63,022 nucleotides of DNA, from assembly GCA_016874685.1 (NCBI GenBank), contig VGTM01000002.1, forward strand, positions 1-63,022, written 5' to 3'. Every line of letters starts with the position of its first letter. Positions within the stretch are counted from its first letter, which is position 1. Both the position numbers and the translations under genes were made by a program. The notes beneath the pieces are model-generated. The model saw only the letters and a list, made by a program, of their open reading frames with translations. It was not told the origin of the DNA and ran no database searches. This document shows positions 11,483 to 22,844 of this stretch, one piece after another. Source of the DNA: Methanobacteriota archaeon (GTDB lineage Archaea; Methanobacteriota; Methanobacteria; Methanobacteriales; Methanobacteriaceae).

Positions 11483-11576
11483 TCATTAAGATCGATAAAA
11501 AATGATCAATAGGATCATAAAGAATCATCAATTCAAAAATATATTAGATTCGTTAATGATTTTTTGGAGTTAAATC

Positions 11577-12080
11577 ATGCAATCGAGGTTAGGAGATAAT
11601 CTAGTTATAGTAACCGATGATAATGGAACAAAACTTCATGAGAAAAGTCATTATGGTCAGAAATCCCCTGAGGGGCTGCAGCTTTCACTGATTGAAGCAC
11701 TTTTTTTGATTGAGAGAGGAAAAATAGAAATCTTTAGGGACGAAAAGAAGATCTCAATCCGTGAAATGATTCAAATAATCCAAAACGAAGGTTTATTTAC
11801 AAAATATTGTGTTTTCAAGGATTTACGAAATAGGGGTTACATTGTTAAAACAGGCTTTAAATATGGCTCTGAATTTAGGTTATATGAAAGAGGAGACACT
11901 CCTGGAGAAGGACATTCTAAATATCTGGTCAAAGTTGTATCAGAAAATGACGAAATTCATGCATCTGATCTCTCCAGCTATGTAAGGGTTGCTCATGGTG
12001 TGAACAAGAAACTTATTATGGCCGTTGTAGATGAAGAAGGAGATATAACATATTATACTGTGGAATGGATGAGACCTTAG
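11577..12080 (+). CDS. endA: tRNA-splicing endonuclease
   Basis: It cuts the bulge-helix-bulge at intron-exon junctions of precursor tRNA. At 167 residues it is the homotetramer-type (alpha-4) enzyme. The catalytic triad residues are visible as Tyr in [13 protein letters not shown], His in GEGHSKYLV and Lys in [11 protein letters not shown]. The spacer before it (11483-11576) carries two ATGATC-containing near-repeats (11479 and 11502). Confidence 0.95.
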   Translation: MQSRLGDNLVIVTDDNGTKLHEKSHYGQKSPEGLQLSLIEALFLIERGKIEIFRDEKKISIREMIQIIQNEGLFTKYCVFKDLRNRGYIVKTGFKYGSEFRLYERGDTPGEGHSKYLVKVVSENDEIHASDLSSYVRVAHGVNKKLIMAVVDEEGDITYYTVEWMRP

Positions 12081-12109
12081 TATTAGAGATGTAATTATTA
12101 GAGATGTAA
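12081..12109 (+). repeat. 14-bp direct duplication just upstream of trpS
   Basis: TATTAGAGATGTAA occurs at 12081-12094 and again at 12096-12109, a 15-bp period, immediately after the endA stop codon. It is followed by GGTGGGAGAG, the likely ribosome-binding region for trpS. Confidence 0.8.
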
Positions 12110-12126
12110 GGTGGGAGAGTGGTTTT

Positions 12127-13233
12127 TTGATAGATCCATGGAGTTCAGCGCTTATAAATTATGAGAAACTCATTGAACAGTTTGGTATTAAACCCTTTGG
12201 TGATCTTATTACGGATATTGAGAACCCTCCTATGCTGATGCGGAGAGGTATAATTTTTGGTCACAGAGACTATGGAAAGATAGTTAAGGCCATGCGAGAA
12301 GAAAAAGAATTCACAGTTGTTAGCGGCATGATGCCCAGCGGCAAGATGCATATCGGGCATAAAATGATAGTTGATCAGCTTATATGGTATCAAAAAAAGA
12401 GCGCAGACATTTATATACCTATAGCTGATATGGAATCCTATTCTGCACGGGGTGTTGATTTTGAAACTTCCCGAAAGTTTGCAATTTCTGAATACATTAC
12501 TAATTACATTGCTCTTGGACTGGATTTTCGAAGAAAGAATGTAAAAATATATCTTCAATCTGAAAATAAAACTGTAAGCGATCTAGCCTATTTATTATCT
12601 CGAAAAGTTAATTTAAGTGAAATGAAAGCCATATATGGATTTTCAGGAAATACTAACTTGGCTCATTTTTTTGTCCCCATGATACAGGTTGCGGATATTC
12701 TTCATCCTCAACTTGAAGAATTTGGTGGTCCTAAACCAAGTATTGTCCCAGTAGGGCCTGATCAAGACCCACACATAAGACTTACAAGGGATATAGCTGA
12801 AAGATTCAAAACTAGCTTTAAATTTATTACTCCTTCATCTACCTATCACCGATTTATTACAGGGCTTACTGGAGGCAAAATGTCAAGTAGCAAACCCAAA
12901 ACAGCTATATTTTTAAGTGACAGCCCTGAAGAAGCTCAGAAAAAAGTCATGTCAGCTAAAACCGGTGGAAGAGAAAGTTTAGATGTTCAGAGCAGGCTTG
13001 GTGGAGTTCCTGATGATTGCATTGTCTACGAACTTCTTCTGTACCATCTGGTTGAATCAGATGACGAATTAGCTAAGATCTACCATGATTGTAAAAGCGG
13101 TACACTTATGTGTGGTGAATGTAAAAATAAAGCATCAAGAATGATGAAAAAATTCTTAGATCATATATCCGATAAACGAGAGGATGCAAAGGAAATGGCT
13201 GAAGAGGTCTTAAGTGGGGATTTAAAATGTTAA
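12127..13233 (+). CDS. trpS: Tryptophanyl-tRNA synthetase
   Basis: This class I synthetase charges tRNA-Trp. The 368-residue protein has the HIGH-type signature in [15 protein letters not shown] and the KMSKS-type loop [29 protein letters not shown] lies in the conserved active-site region. The start is TTG at 12127, about 6 nt after GGTGGGAGAGTGG. No ATG in frame fits the family start. The 3' end overlaps the SpoIIM-like gene by 7 bp. Confidence 0.94.
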   Translation: MIDPWSSALINYEKLIEQFGIKPFGDLITDIENPPMLMRRGIIFGHRDYGKIVKAMREEKEFTVVSGMMPSGKMHIGHKMIVDQLIWYQKKSADIYIPIADMESYSARGVDFETSRKFAISEYITNYIALGLDFRRKNVKIYLQSENKTVSDLAYLLSRKVNLSEMKAIYGFSGNTNLAHFFVPMIQVADILHPQLEEFGGPKPSIVPVGPDQDPHIRLTRDIAERFKTSFKFITPSSTYHRFITGLTGGKMSSSKPKTAIFLSDSPEEAQKKVMSAKTGGRESLDVQSRLGGVPDDCIVYELLLYHLVESDDELAKIYHDCKSGTLMCGECKNKASRMMKKFLDHISDKREDAKEMAEEVLSGDLKC

Positions 13234-13862
13234 AGAAAGATAGATATGAAGATTTTTTCCAAGGCTTGTATAATCGTAATGAACGCTTTTTGATGATTTC
13301 TGCCGCTATATTCGTCATGTCCCTGTTCATCGGCTATTTTTTATCAGGCTTACTCGAACAATTTTTGGGCAATATGTTTAAAGATTTTCAAAGAAGTATT
13401 AGTGAAAGAGAAATACAACTTAATACTTTTTCATTATTCATCCACAACCTCAAAACAGTTTTTCTTATTTATGCTGGTGGACTTTTAATTGGAGTAGGTA
13501 GCGCTATACTTATATTTACAAATGGTGTTTTCATTGGTTATGTAGCTTCTAAGGTTCCATTCAGTGATTTTGTAATCTATACAGCACCACATGGCATTTT
13601 TGAAGTCTTGGGTATCATAATTGTAGGTGCTGCAGGGTTCAGACTTGCAAGTGCCCTGGTAAACTTTGTAAATGGGATGATATATCAGACATGGTATGGA
13701 TCAATTTCTGAAAAAATTAGATATGTATTTTACCAGAATCTAGATGAGTTTCAGGAATCCCTTATTTTATTCGCAATAACTGTAGTTTTGTTTTTTATTG
13801 CAGCTATTATAGAAGCAAATGTTACGCTTGCATGGGTGAATTATATGAAAGGTGTAACATAA
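13227..13862 (+). CDS. SpoIIM-like multipass membrane protein
   Basis: This 211-residue membrane protein belongs to the stage II sporulation protein M (SpoIIM/DUF95) superfamily. Hydrophobic segments lie near residues 20-40, 70-95, 98-135 and 175-205, with the conserved [21 protein letters not shown] and [13 protein letters not shown] signatures. In non-sporulating archaea the role is unknown; family members are thought to act in membrane remodelling or transport. The start overlaps trpS by 7 bp, so expression is probably coupled. Confidence 0.82.
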   Translation: MLKKDRYEDFFQGLYNRNERFLMISAAIFVMSLFIGYFLSGLLEQFLGNMFKDFQRSISEREIQLNTFSLFIHNLKTVFLIYAGGLLIGVGSAILIFTNGVFIGYVASKVPFSDFVIYTAPHGIFEVLGIIIVGAAGFRLASALVNFVNGMIYQTWYGSISEKIRYVFYQNLDEFQESLILFAITVVLFFIAAIIEANVTLAWVNYMKGVT

Positions 13863-13969
13863 GATAAATTTGGTTCTTTTAGTGCAAATAATCTTATTTT
13901 TGTTATCAAACTCAATTTATAATAACAAAAAAATACAATATGCTACTGATATATATTTATTTAACTTTA

Positions 13970-13987
13970 TTAGTTTATTTAAACTAA
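13970..13987. promoter_or_regulatory. Perfect inverted repeat at the predicted thrC transcription start
   Basis: TTAGTTTA (13970-13977) and TAAACTAA (13980-13987) form perfect 8-bp arms around TT. A TATA element (ATATATATTTATTTA, 13948-13962) lies about 20-25 bp upstream, so initiation should fall inside the palindrome. That is the classic place for an archaeal repressor operator. Confidence 0.6.
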
Positions 13988-14021
13988 ATTACTACAAAAA
14001 AATTGAAATATTGGTGGAATA

Positions 14022-15218
<1,197 letters not shown>

Positions 15219-15280
15219 CAGATTTAATATAGCAATTATTTACATCATTAAACCTTTTTTCAACTTTCCATTTTTTTTCT

Positions 15281-15356
15281 CATGCTCAAAGATCATATTG
15301 TTCATCTAGTCATGACCAAAAATCATAGGGTTTATCGCAACATGACCAAAGATCAT
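15281..15356. promoter_or_regulatory. Three dyad repeats at exact 30-bp spacing upstream of the histone gene
   Basis: CATGMYCAAARATCAT occurs at 15281-15296, 15311-15326 and 15341-15356, each beginning 30 bp after the previous one. Each unit has imperfect dyad symmetry (ATGAYC-AAA-GRTCAT). The last copy ends about 35 bp before the TATA box at 15391. Three-turn helical phasing next to a promoter indicates cooperative binding of a dimeric regulator or of histone itself. Confidence 0.75.
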
Positions 15357-15390
15357 ATTTTTTAAGAAATAGTCAAAGTAAAAAACGATA

Positions 15391-15400
15391 TATTTATATA
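15391..15400 (+). promoter_or_regulatory. TATA box of the histone gene
   Basis: TATTTATATA is preceded by an A-rich BRE-like stretch (AAAAACGA). Initiation would fall near 15422, leaving a leader of about 24 nt with GAGGTGAT as the Shine-Dalgarno. Confidence 0.7.
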
Positions 15401-15445
15401 GGAGTACAGCTACAGATTATATTAAAGAAATTGAGGTGATTAATT

Positions 15446-15649
15446 ATGGAATTACCAATTGCTCCAATTGGAAGAATCATAAAAAATGCAGGTGCAGAAA
15501 GAGTAAGTGATGATGCAAGAGAAGAATTAGCAAAAGCTTTAGAAGCTAAAGGTGAAGCAATAGCCGCAGAAGCTGTCAAACTTGCAAAACACGCTGGAAG
15601 AAAAACTGTTAAAGCTTCAGACATTGAATTAGCTGTTAAAAGGCTATAA
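15446..15649 (+). CDS. Archaeal histone (HMf family)
   Basis: This 67-residue histone-fold protein begins [20 protein letters not shown] and ends [14 protein letters not shown], the standard three-helix HMf-type fold with no tails. It wraps DNA as dimers that stack into hypernucleosomes. It has a strong promoter and a good Shine-Dalgarno, as expected for an abundant chromatin protein. It is the only histone gene in the window. Confidence 0.97.
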   Translation: MELPIAPIGRIIKNAGAERVSDDAREELAKALEAKGEAIAAEAVKLAKHAGRKTVKASDIELAVKRL

Positions 15650-15703
15650 ATAACGCATTAACTAGGATTTTAACAATTTTTCTTTTTTTTTCTTTTTTTG
15701 CCC

Positions 15704-16384
15704 ATGAAATTAGCAGTTATTTCTGATATACATGGTAATTTAGTGGCATTGGATCAGGTACTTGAAGGAATAGATAATGATATGATCCTTTGTTGTGGGG
15801 ACATTGTTGGATATTATACCTGGCCTAATGAGTGTATTGAGAGATTAGTTGCTTTAAAGATCTCTTCTGTAATGGGAAACCATGATATGGCATGTATAAC
15901 ATCAAATACTACTGGATTTAATTTACAAGCACTAGAATCAATTAGATGGACCAGAAAAGTTTTAAAAAAACCTAATTATCATTTTTTAAGCTCATTAAAA
16001 GCTAAGTTTCGTCTTAATATCGACGGCATTAACATCCTCTTAATCCACGGTAGTCCCAGAGACCCATTAAATGAATACATTTTACCTCAAACTCCTGATT
16101 CTCTTTTAAAATCTTTTTTAAAATCTGAAAATGTGGATATTTTGATAATGGGGCATACTCACATTCCTTTTGTTAAAAAATTTCATAATAATATTGTTTT
16201 AAACCCGGGGAGTGTTGGACAACCTAGGGACGGTAATAACATGTCTTCATTTTCCATGGTCGATACCAAAAAAAGGAAGGCCACAATCCATAGAGTTAGT
16301 TATGACATAGATAAAGTTTCTGATGCTCTAGGAAAGGCCAATTTACCATTTTCTCTGGGCAAACGCCTTTATAAAGGGCAGTGA
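15704..16384 (+). CDS. Calcineurin-like phosphoesterase (YfcE/MJ0936 type)
   Basis: This 226-residue metallophosphoesterase carries all blocks of the fold: DIHGN, GDIVGY, GNHD, IHGSPRDP and GHTHIPF, followed by NPGSVGQPRDG. Family members hydrolyse phosphodiesters or phosphomonoesters in vitro and the substrate here is unknown. The ATG at 15704 is preferred to TTG at 15698. No Shine-Dalgarno is visible in the T-rich leader just after the histone stop, which may double as the histone terminator. Confidence 0.85.
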   Translation: MKLAVISDIHGNLVALDQVLEGIDNDMILCCGDIVGYYTWPNECIERLVALKISSVMGNHDMACITSNTTGFNLQALESIRWTRKVLKKPNYHFLSSLKAKFRLNIDGINILLIHGSPRDPLNEYILPQTPDSLLKSFLKSENVDILIMGHTHIPFVKKFHNNIVLNPGSVGQPRDGNNMSSFSMVDTKKRKATIHRVSYDIDKVSDALGKANLPFSLGKRLYKGQ

Positions 16385-16699
16385 CAACATTTTAGAAAAT
16401 GGTTGATAAAATGGAATTATCTCAGAATTATGTTTTTTTTGCACTTTTAAAAACATATGAAGACATATAAAGAATCTGAAACAATTCTGATCTTGATTGA
16501 TAGATTTAATTGATAGATTTATATAGGAGAATCTGGAAACAATAAAAAAGATTAATAATTGAATTGATCTTTTTTTAAAATTCGATTTCTTTAAATCAGC
16601 ATTTAATCGGTTATGGTAACAAATTTTATATAGATAAAACGTAAAAGTAAGATTTACCGATGGATGGTAAAAAAACCAGATGAAAAAGGAGGTAAATAA
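16385..16699 (+). promoter_or_regulatory. Long leader of rpl7ae with repeated promoter-like segments
   Basis: About 315 bp without a gene. ATTGATAGATTTA is duplicated in tandem (16496-16508 and 16509-16521). ATATAAAGAATCTGAAACAAT near 16465-16485 is echoed by ATATAGGAGAATCTGGAAACAAT near 16521-16543, so a TATA-plus-start region looks duplicated. AAAAAAGAT pairs with ATCTTTTTT (16545-16577 region), a possible terminator. The proximal TATA TTTTATATAG (16624-16633) is the likely main promoter of rpl7ae. Confidence 0.55.
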
Positions 16700-17071
16700 A
16701 TGGCAAAAGCGATATATGTGAAGTTTGACGTACCAAAGGAGATAGCTGATAAGGCAGCTGAAGCTTTGGAAATTGCAAGAGACACAGGTAAAGTAGCAAA
16801 AGGTACAAATGAAGTAACAAAGGCTGTAGAGAGAGGAAATGCATTATTGGTGCTTATAGCTGAGAATGTAGATCCACCAGAAATAGTTGCACATCTACCT
16901 GTTCTTGCTGAAGAAAAAGAAATACCTTATGTTTATCTTCCTACAAAGGATGAAGTAGGCGGAGCAGCAGGTTTAAATGTAGGTACAGCATCTGCATCTA
17001 TTATAGAAGCAGGCGAAGCTGAAGAACTGATAAACGACGTGGTTGAAAAAGTCGACGAACTTAAAAAATGA
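16700..17071 (+). CDS. rpl7ae: Ribosomal protein L7Ae
   Basis: This kink-turn RNA-binding protein is part of the large ribosomal subunit, of box C/D and H/ACA guide RNPs, and of archaeal RNase P. The 123 residues include [27 protein letters not shown] and [15 protein letters not shown], diagnostic of L7Ae. A strong AAAAGGAGGT Shine-Dalgarno lies upstream. It heads the L7Ae-S28e-L24e-Ndk-aIF5B string. Confidence 0.97.
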   Translation: MAKAIYVKFDVPKEIADKAAEALEIARDTGKVAKGTNEVTKAVERGNALLVLIAENVDPPEIVAHLPVLAEEKEIPYVYLPTKDEVGGAAGLNVGTASASIIEAGEAEELINDVVEKVDELKK

Positions 17072-17175
17072 TAAATTTTATATAAACGACTTTTAATAAA
17101 AGGCTATTGCCTTAAATTTTTCACCATAGTTTAAACTAATCCAAAATATTATAATAAGTATCCTTAGGTGATTAA

Positions 17176-17382
17176 ATGGAAGAAGCAACCCCAGCCGAAG
17201 TGATTGAGGTCTTAAAAAGAACGGGGATGACTGGAGAAGTAATGCAGATAAAATGCAGAATATTGGAAGGAAGAGACAAGGGACGGATACTAACCCGAAA
17301 TGTTATGGGTCCCATACGTGAAGGTGACATATTGATGTTGCTTGATACCATACGGGAAGCTAAAGAGATCCGTACACCCTAA
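17176..17382 (+). CDS. rps28e: Ribosomal protein S28e
   Basis: A 68-residue small-subunit protein with an OB-like fold. [30 protein letters not shown] and the terminal [11 protein letters not shown] are diagnostic. It starts at ATG 17176 after TTAGGTGATTAA. It is followed after about 45 bp by rpl24e. Confidence 0.96.
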   Translation: MEEATPAEVIEVLKRTGMTGEVMQIKCRILEGRDKGRILTRNVMGPIREGDILMLLDTIREAKEIRTP

Positions 17383-17428
17383 ATTTCAAATGGAGTACTA
17401 ATTAATCTTAATTGTAACTGGTGTTTAT

Positions 17429-17590
17429 ATGAGAATCTGTTCATTCTGTCACAATGAAATTCAAGAAGGAACCGGAAAGATGTTCGTAAAAAAAGACGGA
17501 ACCGTATATTTCTTCTGCAGCAGCAAATGTGAAAAAAATATGATTAAATTAAAAAGAGTCCCAAGAAAGGTTAAATGGGTTAAAAAATGA
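17429..17590 (+). CDS. rpl24e: Ribosomal protein L24e
   Basis: A 53-residue zinc-finger protein of the large subunit. It begins [19 protein letters not shown] and continues with [13 protein letters not shown], giving the Cx2C...Cx3C zinc site of L24e. The basic tail [11 protein letters not shown] contacts rRNA. Its stop overlaps the ndk ATG by 4 bp, a conserved archaeal gene pair. Confidence 0.95.
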   Translation: MRICSFCHNEIQEGTGKMFVKKDGTVYFFCSSKCEKNMIKLKRVPRKVKWVKK

Positions 17591-18045
17591 TCGAAAGAAG
17601 TTTTGTAATGTTAAAACCAGATGCAGTTCTTAGAAGGCTGATGGGAGATATAATAAACAGATTTGAGGCGCGTGGGCTTAAAATAGTAGGTGTAAAGATG
17701 TTAAATATCAGCCGGGAGCTGGCAGAGGAACATTACGCTGAACATGAGCAAAAACCATTCTTCAATGACTTGGTGGAATATATAACTTCCGGATCCACCT
17801 TGGCTATGGTTGTTGAAGGTGATGATTGCATAAATCTTATAAGAAAGATGGTAGGATCCACGAATCCAAAAGAATCTGATATTGGAACTATAAGAGGTGA
17901 TTACGCCTTAGAAACAGGTAGAAATATTATTCACGCTTCAGATTCGCCGAAATCTGCTAAAAGAGAGATATCTTTGTTTTTCGATGATTCTGAGATCTGT
18001 GAGTACAAAATGCCAGATGAACATCTAGTATATGAAAACATCTAA
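17587..18045 (+). CDS. ndk: Nucleoside diphosphate kinase
   Basis: It transfers gamma-phosphate among nucleotides through a phosphohistidine. The 152 residues begin [14 protein letters not shown] and contain NIIHASDS with the catalytic His near position 116, plus the Arg/Lys residues of the active site. It is translationally coupled to rpl24e. Confidence 0.96.
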   Translation: MIERSFVMLKPDAVLRRLMGDIINRFEARGLKIVGVKMLNISRELAEEHYAEHEQKPFFNDLVEYITSGSTLAMVVEGDDCINLIRKMVGSTNPKESDIGTIRGDYALETGRNIIHASDSPKSAKREISLFFDDSEICEYKMPDEHLVYENI

Positions 18046-18140
18046 AATATGAAAATAATGATAGATAATATTTTTCACTTTGTTATCTTCTTTATTATCT
18101 TCTTTCTGTCTGTTCTCGTTTTACAATTTGGAGGTTCAAG

Positions 18141-19916
18141 TTGAAGATTAGATCACCAATAGTATCAGTGTTAGGTCATGTAGACCATGGAAAAACCACA
18201 CTCTTAGATTATATAAGAGGTAGTGTTATAGCCCAGAAGGAGGCTGGTGGTATAACCCAGCATATTGGTGCAACAGAGATTCCAATGAAGGTTATAGAGA
18301 ATATCTGCAGTGATTTTCTTAAAAAATTTGACATAAAGGAGTCACTTCCTGGTCTATTTTTTATTGATACTCCAGGTCATGAAGCCTTTACTACTTTACG
18401 TAAAAGAGGTGGTGCACTGGCTGATCTCGCTATCTTGGTTGTTGATATCAATGAAGGATTTAAACCCCAAACCTTTGAAGCTTTAGGTATTCTAAAGATG
18501 TATAAAACTCCTTTTATTGTTGCAGCAAATAAAGTAGATAAGACATATGGATGGAATACATACGAAGGTTTTCCATTTTTAGAAACCTATTCTAAACAGG
18601 CTGAAAATGTTCAGCAGAAGCTAGATAATCAGATCTACGAACTTGTTGGAATTCTTCATGATGAAGGTTTCGAATCTGAAAGATTTGATAGAGTTGGGGA
18701 TTATGCAAAACAGGTGAGTATAATCCCTATTAGTGCAAAGACAGGTGAAGGCATACCTGAATTATTAACCATGCTCATGGGACTTGCCCAGCAGTACTTG
18801 AAAGAACAGTTACAGATCGAGACTGATGCACCTGCAAAGGGAACGATTTTAGAGGTAAAAGAAGAAATAGGACTTGGAACTACCATAGATGCAGTTATAT
18901 ACGATGGGATAATAAAAAAAGATGACATTATCGCTCTTACCACTTTGGAAAAGGTTATAGAAACAAAGATAAGATCACTACTAAAACCAAAACCTCTTGA
19001 AGAGATAAGGGAATCCAAAAAGAAATTCCAGAAAGTTGATGAAGTTGTAGCAGCGGCAGGAATAAAGATCGTGGCTCCTAACATGGAAAACGTTATTGCA
19101 GGATCTCCACTGCGCATAGTCAGTGAAGATTTTGTCACAGTGAAGAAGGAAATCTTAAAAGAAATTGAAAATATTAAAATAGACACAGAAGAGTTGGGTA
19201 TAGTTGTAAAGGCAGACACGTTAGGTTCACTTGAGGCTTTGGTTAATCTGCTTAAAGATATGAAAGTTCCCATAAGAACTGCAGATATTGGCGATGTATC
19301 TAGAAGAGATGTTGTTGATGCTGCAATAGTTAAAAAGGAAAATGCAGAATATGGAGTTATACTAGCATTTAACGTACGGATTCTTCCATCGGCTCGTGAG
19401 GAGATAAAAGCAAATGACCTGAAACTTTTTTCTGGAAATGTTATCTACAAATTAACTGAAGATTATGAAGAGTGGATAGAAGCAGCAAAAGAGAGAAAGA
19501 AAAAAGAATGGATTGATGCAATAATAAGACCTGCAAAAATACGGATAATCCCAAAACTCATCTTCAGATATAGTAAACCTGCTATTGCCGGTATAGAAGT
19601 TTTATCAGGCACCATAAAGCAGGATTACCCATTGATAAGAGAGAATGGGACTAATGTTGGAAAAGTTGAAAGTATGCAGGATAAAGGCGAAAATAAAAAG
19701 TCTGCATCTAAAGGTCAAAAGGTTGCTATGGCTATCAAAGATGCTTTATTTGGAAAAAACTTTAATGAAGGAGACATATTGTACGTGAACATACCTGAAA
19801 ATCATTACACAATATTAGAATCAGAACTTAAAAATAAACTAACTGAAGATGAAATAGAAACACTTAATGAGATTGTAGAAATTAAAAGGAAAGAAAATCC
19901 AAATTGGGGGATATAA
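18141..19916 (+). CDS. infB: Translation initiation factor aIF5B
   Basis: This GTPase promotes subunit joining in initiation. The 591-residue protein lacks the long bacterial N-terminus. It shows G1 GHVDHGKTT, switch region GITQHIG, G3 DTPGHEAF and G4 NKVDK, then domains II-IV. The start is TTG at 18141, preceded by GGAGGTTCAAG. The frame contains no better alternative. Confidence 0.96.
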   Translation: MKIRSPIVSVLGHVDHGKTTLLDYIRGSVIAQKEAGGITQHIGATEIPMKVIENICSDFLKKFDIKESLPGLFFIDTPGHEAFTTLRKRGGALADLAILVVDINEGFKPQTFEALGILKMYKTPFIVAANKVDKTYGWNTYEGFPFLETYSKQAENVQQKLDNQIYELVGILHDEGFESERFDRVGDYAKQVSIIPISAKTGEGIPELLTMLMGLAQQYLKEQLQIETDAPAKGTILEVKEEIGLGTTIDAVIYDGIIKKDDIIALTTLEKVIETKIRSLLKPKPLEEIRESKKKFQKVDEVVAAAGIKIVAPNMENVIAGSPLRIVSEDFVTVKKEILKEIENIKIDTEELGIVVKADTLGSLEALVNLLKDMKVPIRTADIGDVSRRDVVDAAIVKKENAEYGVILAFNVRILPSAREEIKANDLKLFSGNVIYKLTEDYEEWIEAAKERKKKEWIDAIIRPAKIRIIPKLIFRYSKPAIAGIEVLSGTIKQDYPLIRENGTNVGKVESMQDKGENKKSASKGQKVAMAIKDALFGKNFNEGDILYVNIPENHYTILESELKNKLTEDEIETLNEIVEIKRKENPNWGI

Positions 19917-20000
19917 ATAATAAATGATTCAATACTGACTAAAAACAATAAATTTATAATATAAAAAGACAAAAATCCAGAATAATGAGGAGGAGATAAA

Positions 20001-20378
20001 TTGGCTTTTAAATTGGTTATTTCAGAAAATGATAAGAGTTATCAGATTAATGTCGAATCTGAACAATCCAAAAAATTAATTGGACTGAAGATTGGAGACG
20101 ACTTCGACGCTTCTTTAATTGGATTGGAAGGATATAAACTTAAAATAACCGGTGGAAGCGATAAAAATGGTTTCGCTATGAGGAAGGATATAGAAGGACC
20201 TAGGAGAATAAGAAGCCTTATTTCAGGAGGTGTTGGATTTAAACCAAAAAGGAAGGGGATTAGGAGACGAAAAACTCTAAGAGGGAATACAATATCTGAT
20301 AATATCGTCCAGGTTAATACTATTGTTACAGAAAAGGGTAAAAAAAGCATTGAAAAATTTCTAAATAGTAATGAGTAA
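20001..20378 (+). CDS. rps6e: Ribosomal protein S6e
   Basis: A 125-residue small-subunit protein. FKLVISENDKSYQIN, the IGDDFDASLIGLEGYKLKITGGSD region and GFKPKRKGIRRRKTLRGN are diagnostic. It uses TTG at 20001 after GAGGAGGAGATAAA. The aIF5B-S6e-aIF2-gamma order is a conserved methanogen arrangement. Confidence 0.96.
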   Translation: MAFKLVISENDKSYQINVESEQSKKLIGLKIGDDFDASLIGLEGYKLKITGGSDKNGFAMRKDIEGPRRIRSLISGGVGFKPKRKGIRRRKTLRGNTISDNIVQVNTIVTEKGKKSIEKFLNSNE

Positions 20379-20422
20379 AATTAATATTATAATTCAATTA
20401 ATAATACAACTTAGGTGAACTC

Positions 20423-21649
20423 GTGAAAAATCAGTCTGAAATAAACATAGGACTTGTGGGACATGTTGATCATGGAAAAACTACATTAACAAAAGCTTTA
20501 TCTGGTGTATGGACAGATACACATAGTGAAGAGACTAAAAGAGGAATTTCAATAAGGTTAGGTTACGCAGATATAACCTTCAGAAGGTGTCTTGAATGTT
20601 CAGTTCCTCAATGTTACACTACTGAAATTATATGTGAACACTGCAAGTCAGAAACAAAAACATTAAGAAAAGTATCATTTGTAGATTCACCTGGACACGA
20701 GACTCTAATGGCAACTATGTTATCTGGTGCTGCTATAATGGATGGAGCTATTTTAGTTATAGCTGCAAATGAACCATGCCCACAACCTCAAACCAAAGAA
20801 CATCTTATGGCACTTGATGTTATAGGAGTTAAGGATGTTATAGTTGTCCAAAACAAGATTGATATAGTATCAAAGGAAAGAGCTATAGAAAGTTATAATG
20901 AAATAAAAGAGTTTGTAAAGGGTACTTGTGCAGACAAATCTCCAATAATACCGGTTTCTGCACAGCAGGGTGCAAATATTGACATTTTGATTGAGCTCAT
21001 TCAGGAGAATATAAAAACTCCCAGAAGACAATTAAGGAAATCTCCCAGGATGTTTGTGGCAAGATCCTTTGACATAAACAAACCAGGATACACACCTGAA
21101 AATATCGTGGGAGGCGTTATTGGAGGTTCTCTAGTTCAAGGAAAACTGAAAGTCGGTGATGAAATCGAAATAAAACCTGGAATTAAGGTCGAAAAAGGCG
21201 GAAAAACGTCTTGGATGAGTTTAACCTCCGAAATCGTGGGTTTAATTGCAGGCGGTGAATCTGTAGATGAGGTTGGTCCTGGAGGACTTGTAGGTGTTGC
21301 TACAAAGCTAGATCCATCGTTAGCAAAAGCTGATTCACTTTCAGGATCAGTTGCGGGTAAACCAGGGACGCTTCCTCCAGTTTTACACAATTTTACTCTG
21401 GAAACGCATCTTCTGGAAAGAGTGGTAGGTACAAAAGAAGAAAGAGCTGTTGAACCCATAAGGACTTCAGAACCACTTATGATAAATGTGGGAACTACCA
21501 CCACTATTGGCTCTGTAACTGGTGTAAAAGGAAATGATGCAGATGTTAATCTGAAACTACCGGTTTGTGCTGAATCTAAACAGCGAGTTGCTCTGAGTCG
21601 ACGTGTAGGAGCCAGATGGAGGTTAATTGGATATGGTATTATTAAATAA
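20423..21649 (+). CDS. eif2g: Translation initiation factor 2, gamma subunit
   Basis: The GTPase core of archaeal aIF2 delivers Met-tRNAi and protects mRNA 5' ends. The 408 residues show G1 [15 protein letters not shown] and NKID. The zinc knuckle (CLECSVPQC ... CEHC) lies in the G domain, and [18 protein letters not shown] lies in domain II. It starts at GTG 20423 after TTAGGTGAACTC. The beginning of the downstream PIN gene overlaps its last codons. Confidence 0.97.
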   Translation: MKNQSEINIGLVGHVDHGKTTLTKALSGVWTDTHSEETKRGISIRLGYADITFRRCLECSVPQCYTTEIICEHCKSETKTLRKVSFVDSPGHETLMATMLSGAAIMDGAILVIAANEPCPQPQTKEHLMALDVIGVKDVIVVQNKIDIVSKERAIESYNEIKEFVKGTCADKSPIIPVSAQQGANIDILIELIQENIKTPRRQLRKSPRMFVARSFDINKPGYTPENIVGGVIGGSLVQGKLKVGDEIEIKPGIKVEKGGKTSWMSLTSEIVGLIAGGESVDEVGPGGLVGVATKLDPSLAKADSLSGSVAGKPGTLPPVLHNFTLETHLLERVVGTKEERAVEPIRTSEPLMINVGTTTTIGSVTGVKGNDADVNLKLPVCAESKQRVALSRRVGARWRLIGYGIIK

Positions 21650-22048
21650 ACACAAAAAACGAGAAGTTATATTAGATGCAAATTTTTTATGATACCTGCT
21701 CAATTTAATGTAGATATAATATCAGAAATTGAGCAGATCTTACCCTCTTACAGCCTATCAGTACCTTCGTTTGTAATTGATGAAGTTGAGAGTATAAAAA
21801 AAAGATCAAAAGGATCAGATAAAATAGCTGCCTCAGTAGCCTTAAAAATCGCTCATTCGCCTAATATAAAAATAATTAAAAGTGATCTTAGAAAAAATGA
21901 AAATGTAGACAATGCACTTCTTAGAATATCAAAAATTTTATGTACTAATGACGTAGAACTGAGAAAAAAAGCAAGATCTAAAGGAATAGCAGTTGTGTAT
22001 CTGCGCCAGAAGAAATATCTGACAGTAGATGGGCATTTGAATTATTAG
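21633..22048 (+). pseudogene. Fcf1/Utp24-like PIN-domain protein interrupted by a -1 frame break
   Basis: The archaeal homologue of the rRNA-processing PIN nuclease Fcf1 lies here behind aIF2-gamma. From ATG 21633 the frame reads [19 protein letters not shown] and then stops (TGA 21690). That piece contains the first catalytic Asp. From 21689 the -1 frame continues MIPAQFNVDII for 119 residues to 22048. A -1 slip on the in-frame T TTT TTA (21683-21689) fuses them into a 138-residue protein, with no residue lost or gained against the family pattern DANFLMIPAQF. It is either a one-base deletion or consensus error after the T run, or recoding. Translated from 21689 alone, the protein would lack a catalytic Asp. 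Confidence 0.75.
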
Positions 22049-22220
22049 AAACAGATTTAAATATTTTAAAATTTATAGATGAACATACATTGAATATAGC
22101 TCAAGTTATGTAAACAAAATATAACTACAAAATATATTCTTAAAAAATTTAATTAACAAACAGAAAATAAATCTGAAAAAATAAGATTTAATCTATCTCT
22201 TTAAGCAAAGGAGGAGTTAA

Positions 22221-22742
22221 ATGAATCTTTGGAAAGATATACAACCAGGACCTTCAGTTCCGAATGTAGTATATGCTGTAATTGAAATACCGAAAGGATC
22301 CAGAAATAAATATGAATATGATAAAGATATGGAATCATTTGCATTAGACCGGGTGCTTTACTCACCATTCCATTATCCTGCAGAATATGGAATAATTCCT
22401 CAGACCCTATATGATGATGGAGACCCCATGGATATTATTGTGCTCATGGAACAACCAACCTTCCCCGGATGTATAATTGAGACCAGACCAATAGGAATGA
22501 TGAGAATGATAGACAGCGGGGATCATGACGATAAGATACTTGGCGTCCCTGTAGAGGATCCTCGATTTAAAGATATTAAAGACATTAGTGATGTGCCCAG
22601 TCATCTTTTAGAAGAAATTGCACATTTTTTCAAAGAATATAAAAGACTTGAAGGAAAAGAAACAGAAGTTTTAGGCTGGGAGAATGTAGAAAAAGCCCTT
22701 GAGGCAATAGAACATTCTATAGAATTATATAAAAGGATTTGA
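22221..22742 (+). CDS. ppa: Inorganic pyrophosphatase
   Basis: This soluble family I enzyme hydrolyses pyrophosphate to pull biosynthetic reactions forward. The 173 residues contain [31 protein letters not shown] with the metal-binding aspartates, and [25 protein letters not shown] precedes ATG 22221. It probably has its own promoter in the 170-bp AT-rich gap upstream. Confidence 0.96.
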   Translation: MNLWKDIQPGPSVPNVVYAVIEIPKGSRNKYEYDKDMESFALDRVLYSPFHYPAEYGIIPQTLYDDGDPMDIIVLMEQPTFPGCIIETRPIGMMRMIDSGDHDDKILGVPVEDPRFKDIKDISDVPSHLLEEIAHFFKEYKRLEGKETEVLGWENVEKALEAIEHSIELYKRI

Positions 22743-22844
22743 TTGTATTGAGTTTTGAATATAATTATGAATTAAAAAAAATATTTGGTATTAACATGTA
22801 TTTTATATTAAATAATCAAAGAAATGAACTAAAGAGGGATTTTA

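Noticed and set aside
18049-18144. 31-codon hydrophobic frame between ndk and infB
   Set aside because: It overlaps the infB start and its Shine-Dalgarno, has no ribosome-binding site of its own, and Phe/Ile-rich frames are common in this AT-rich DNA.
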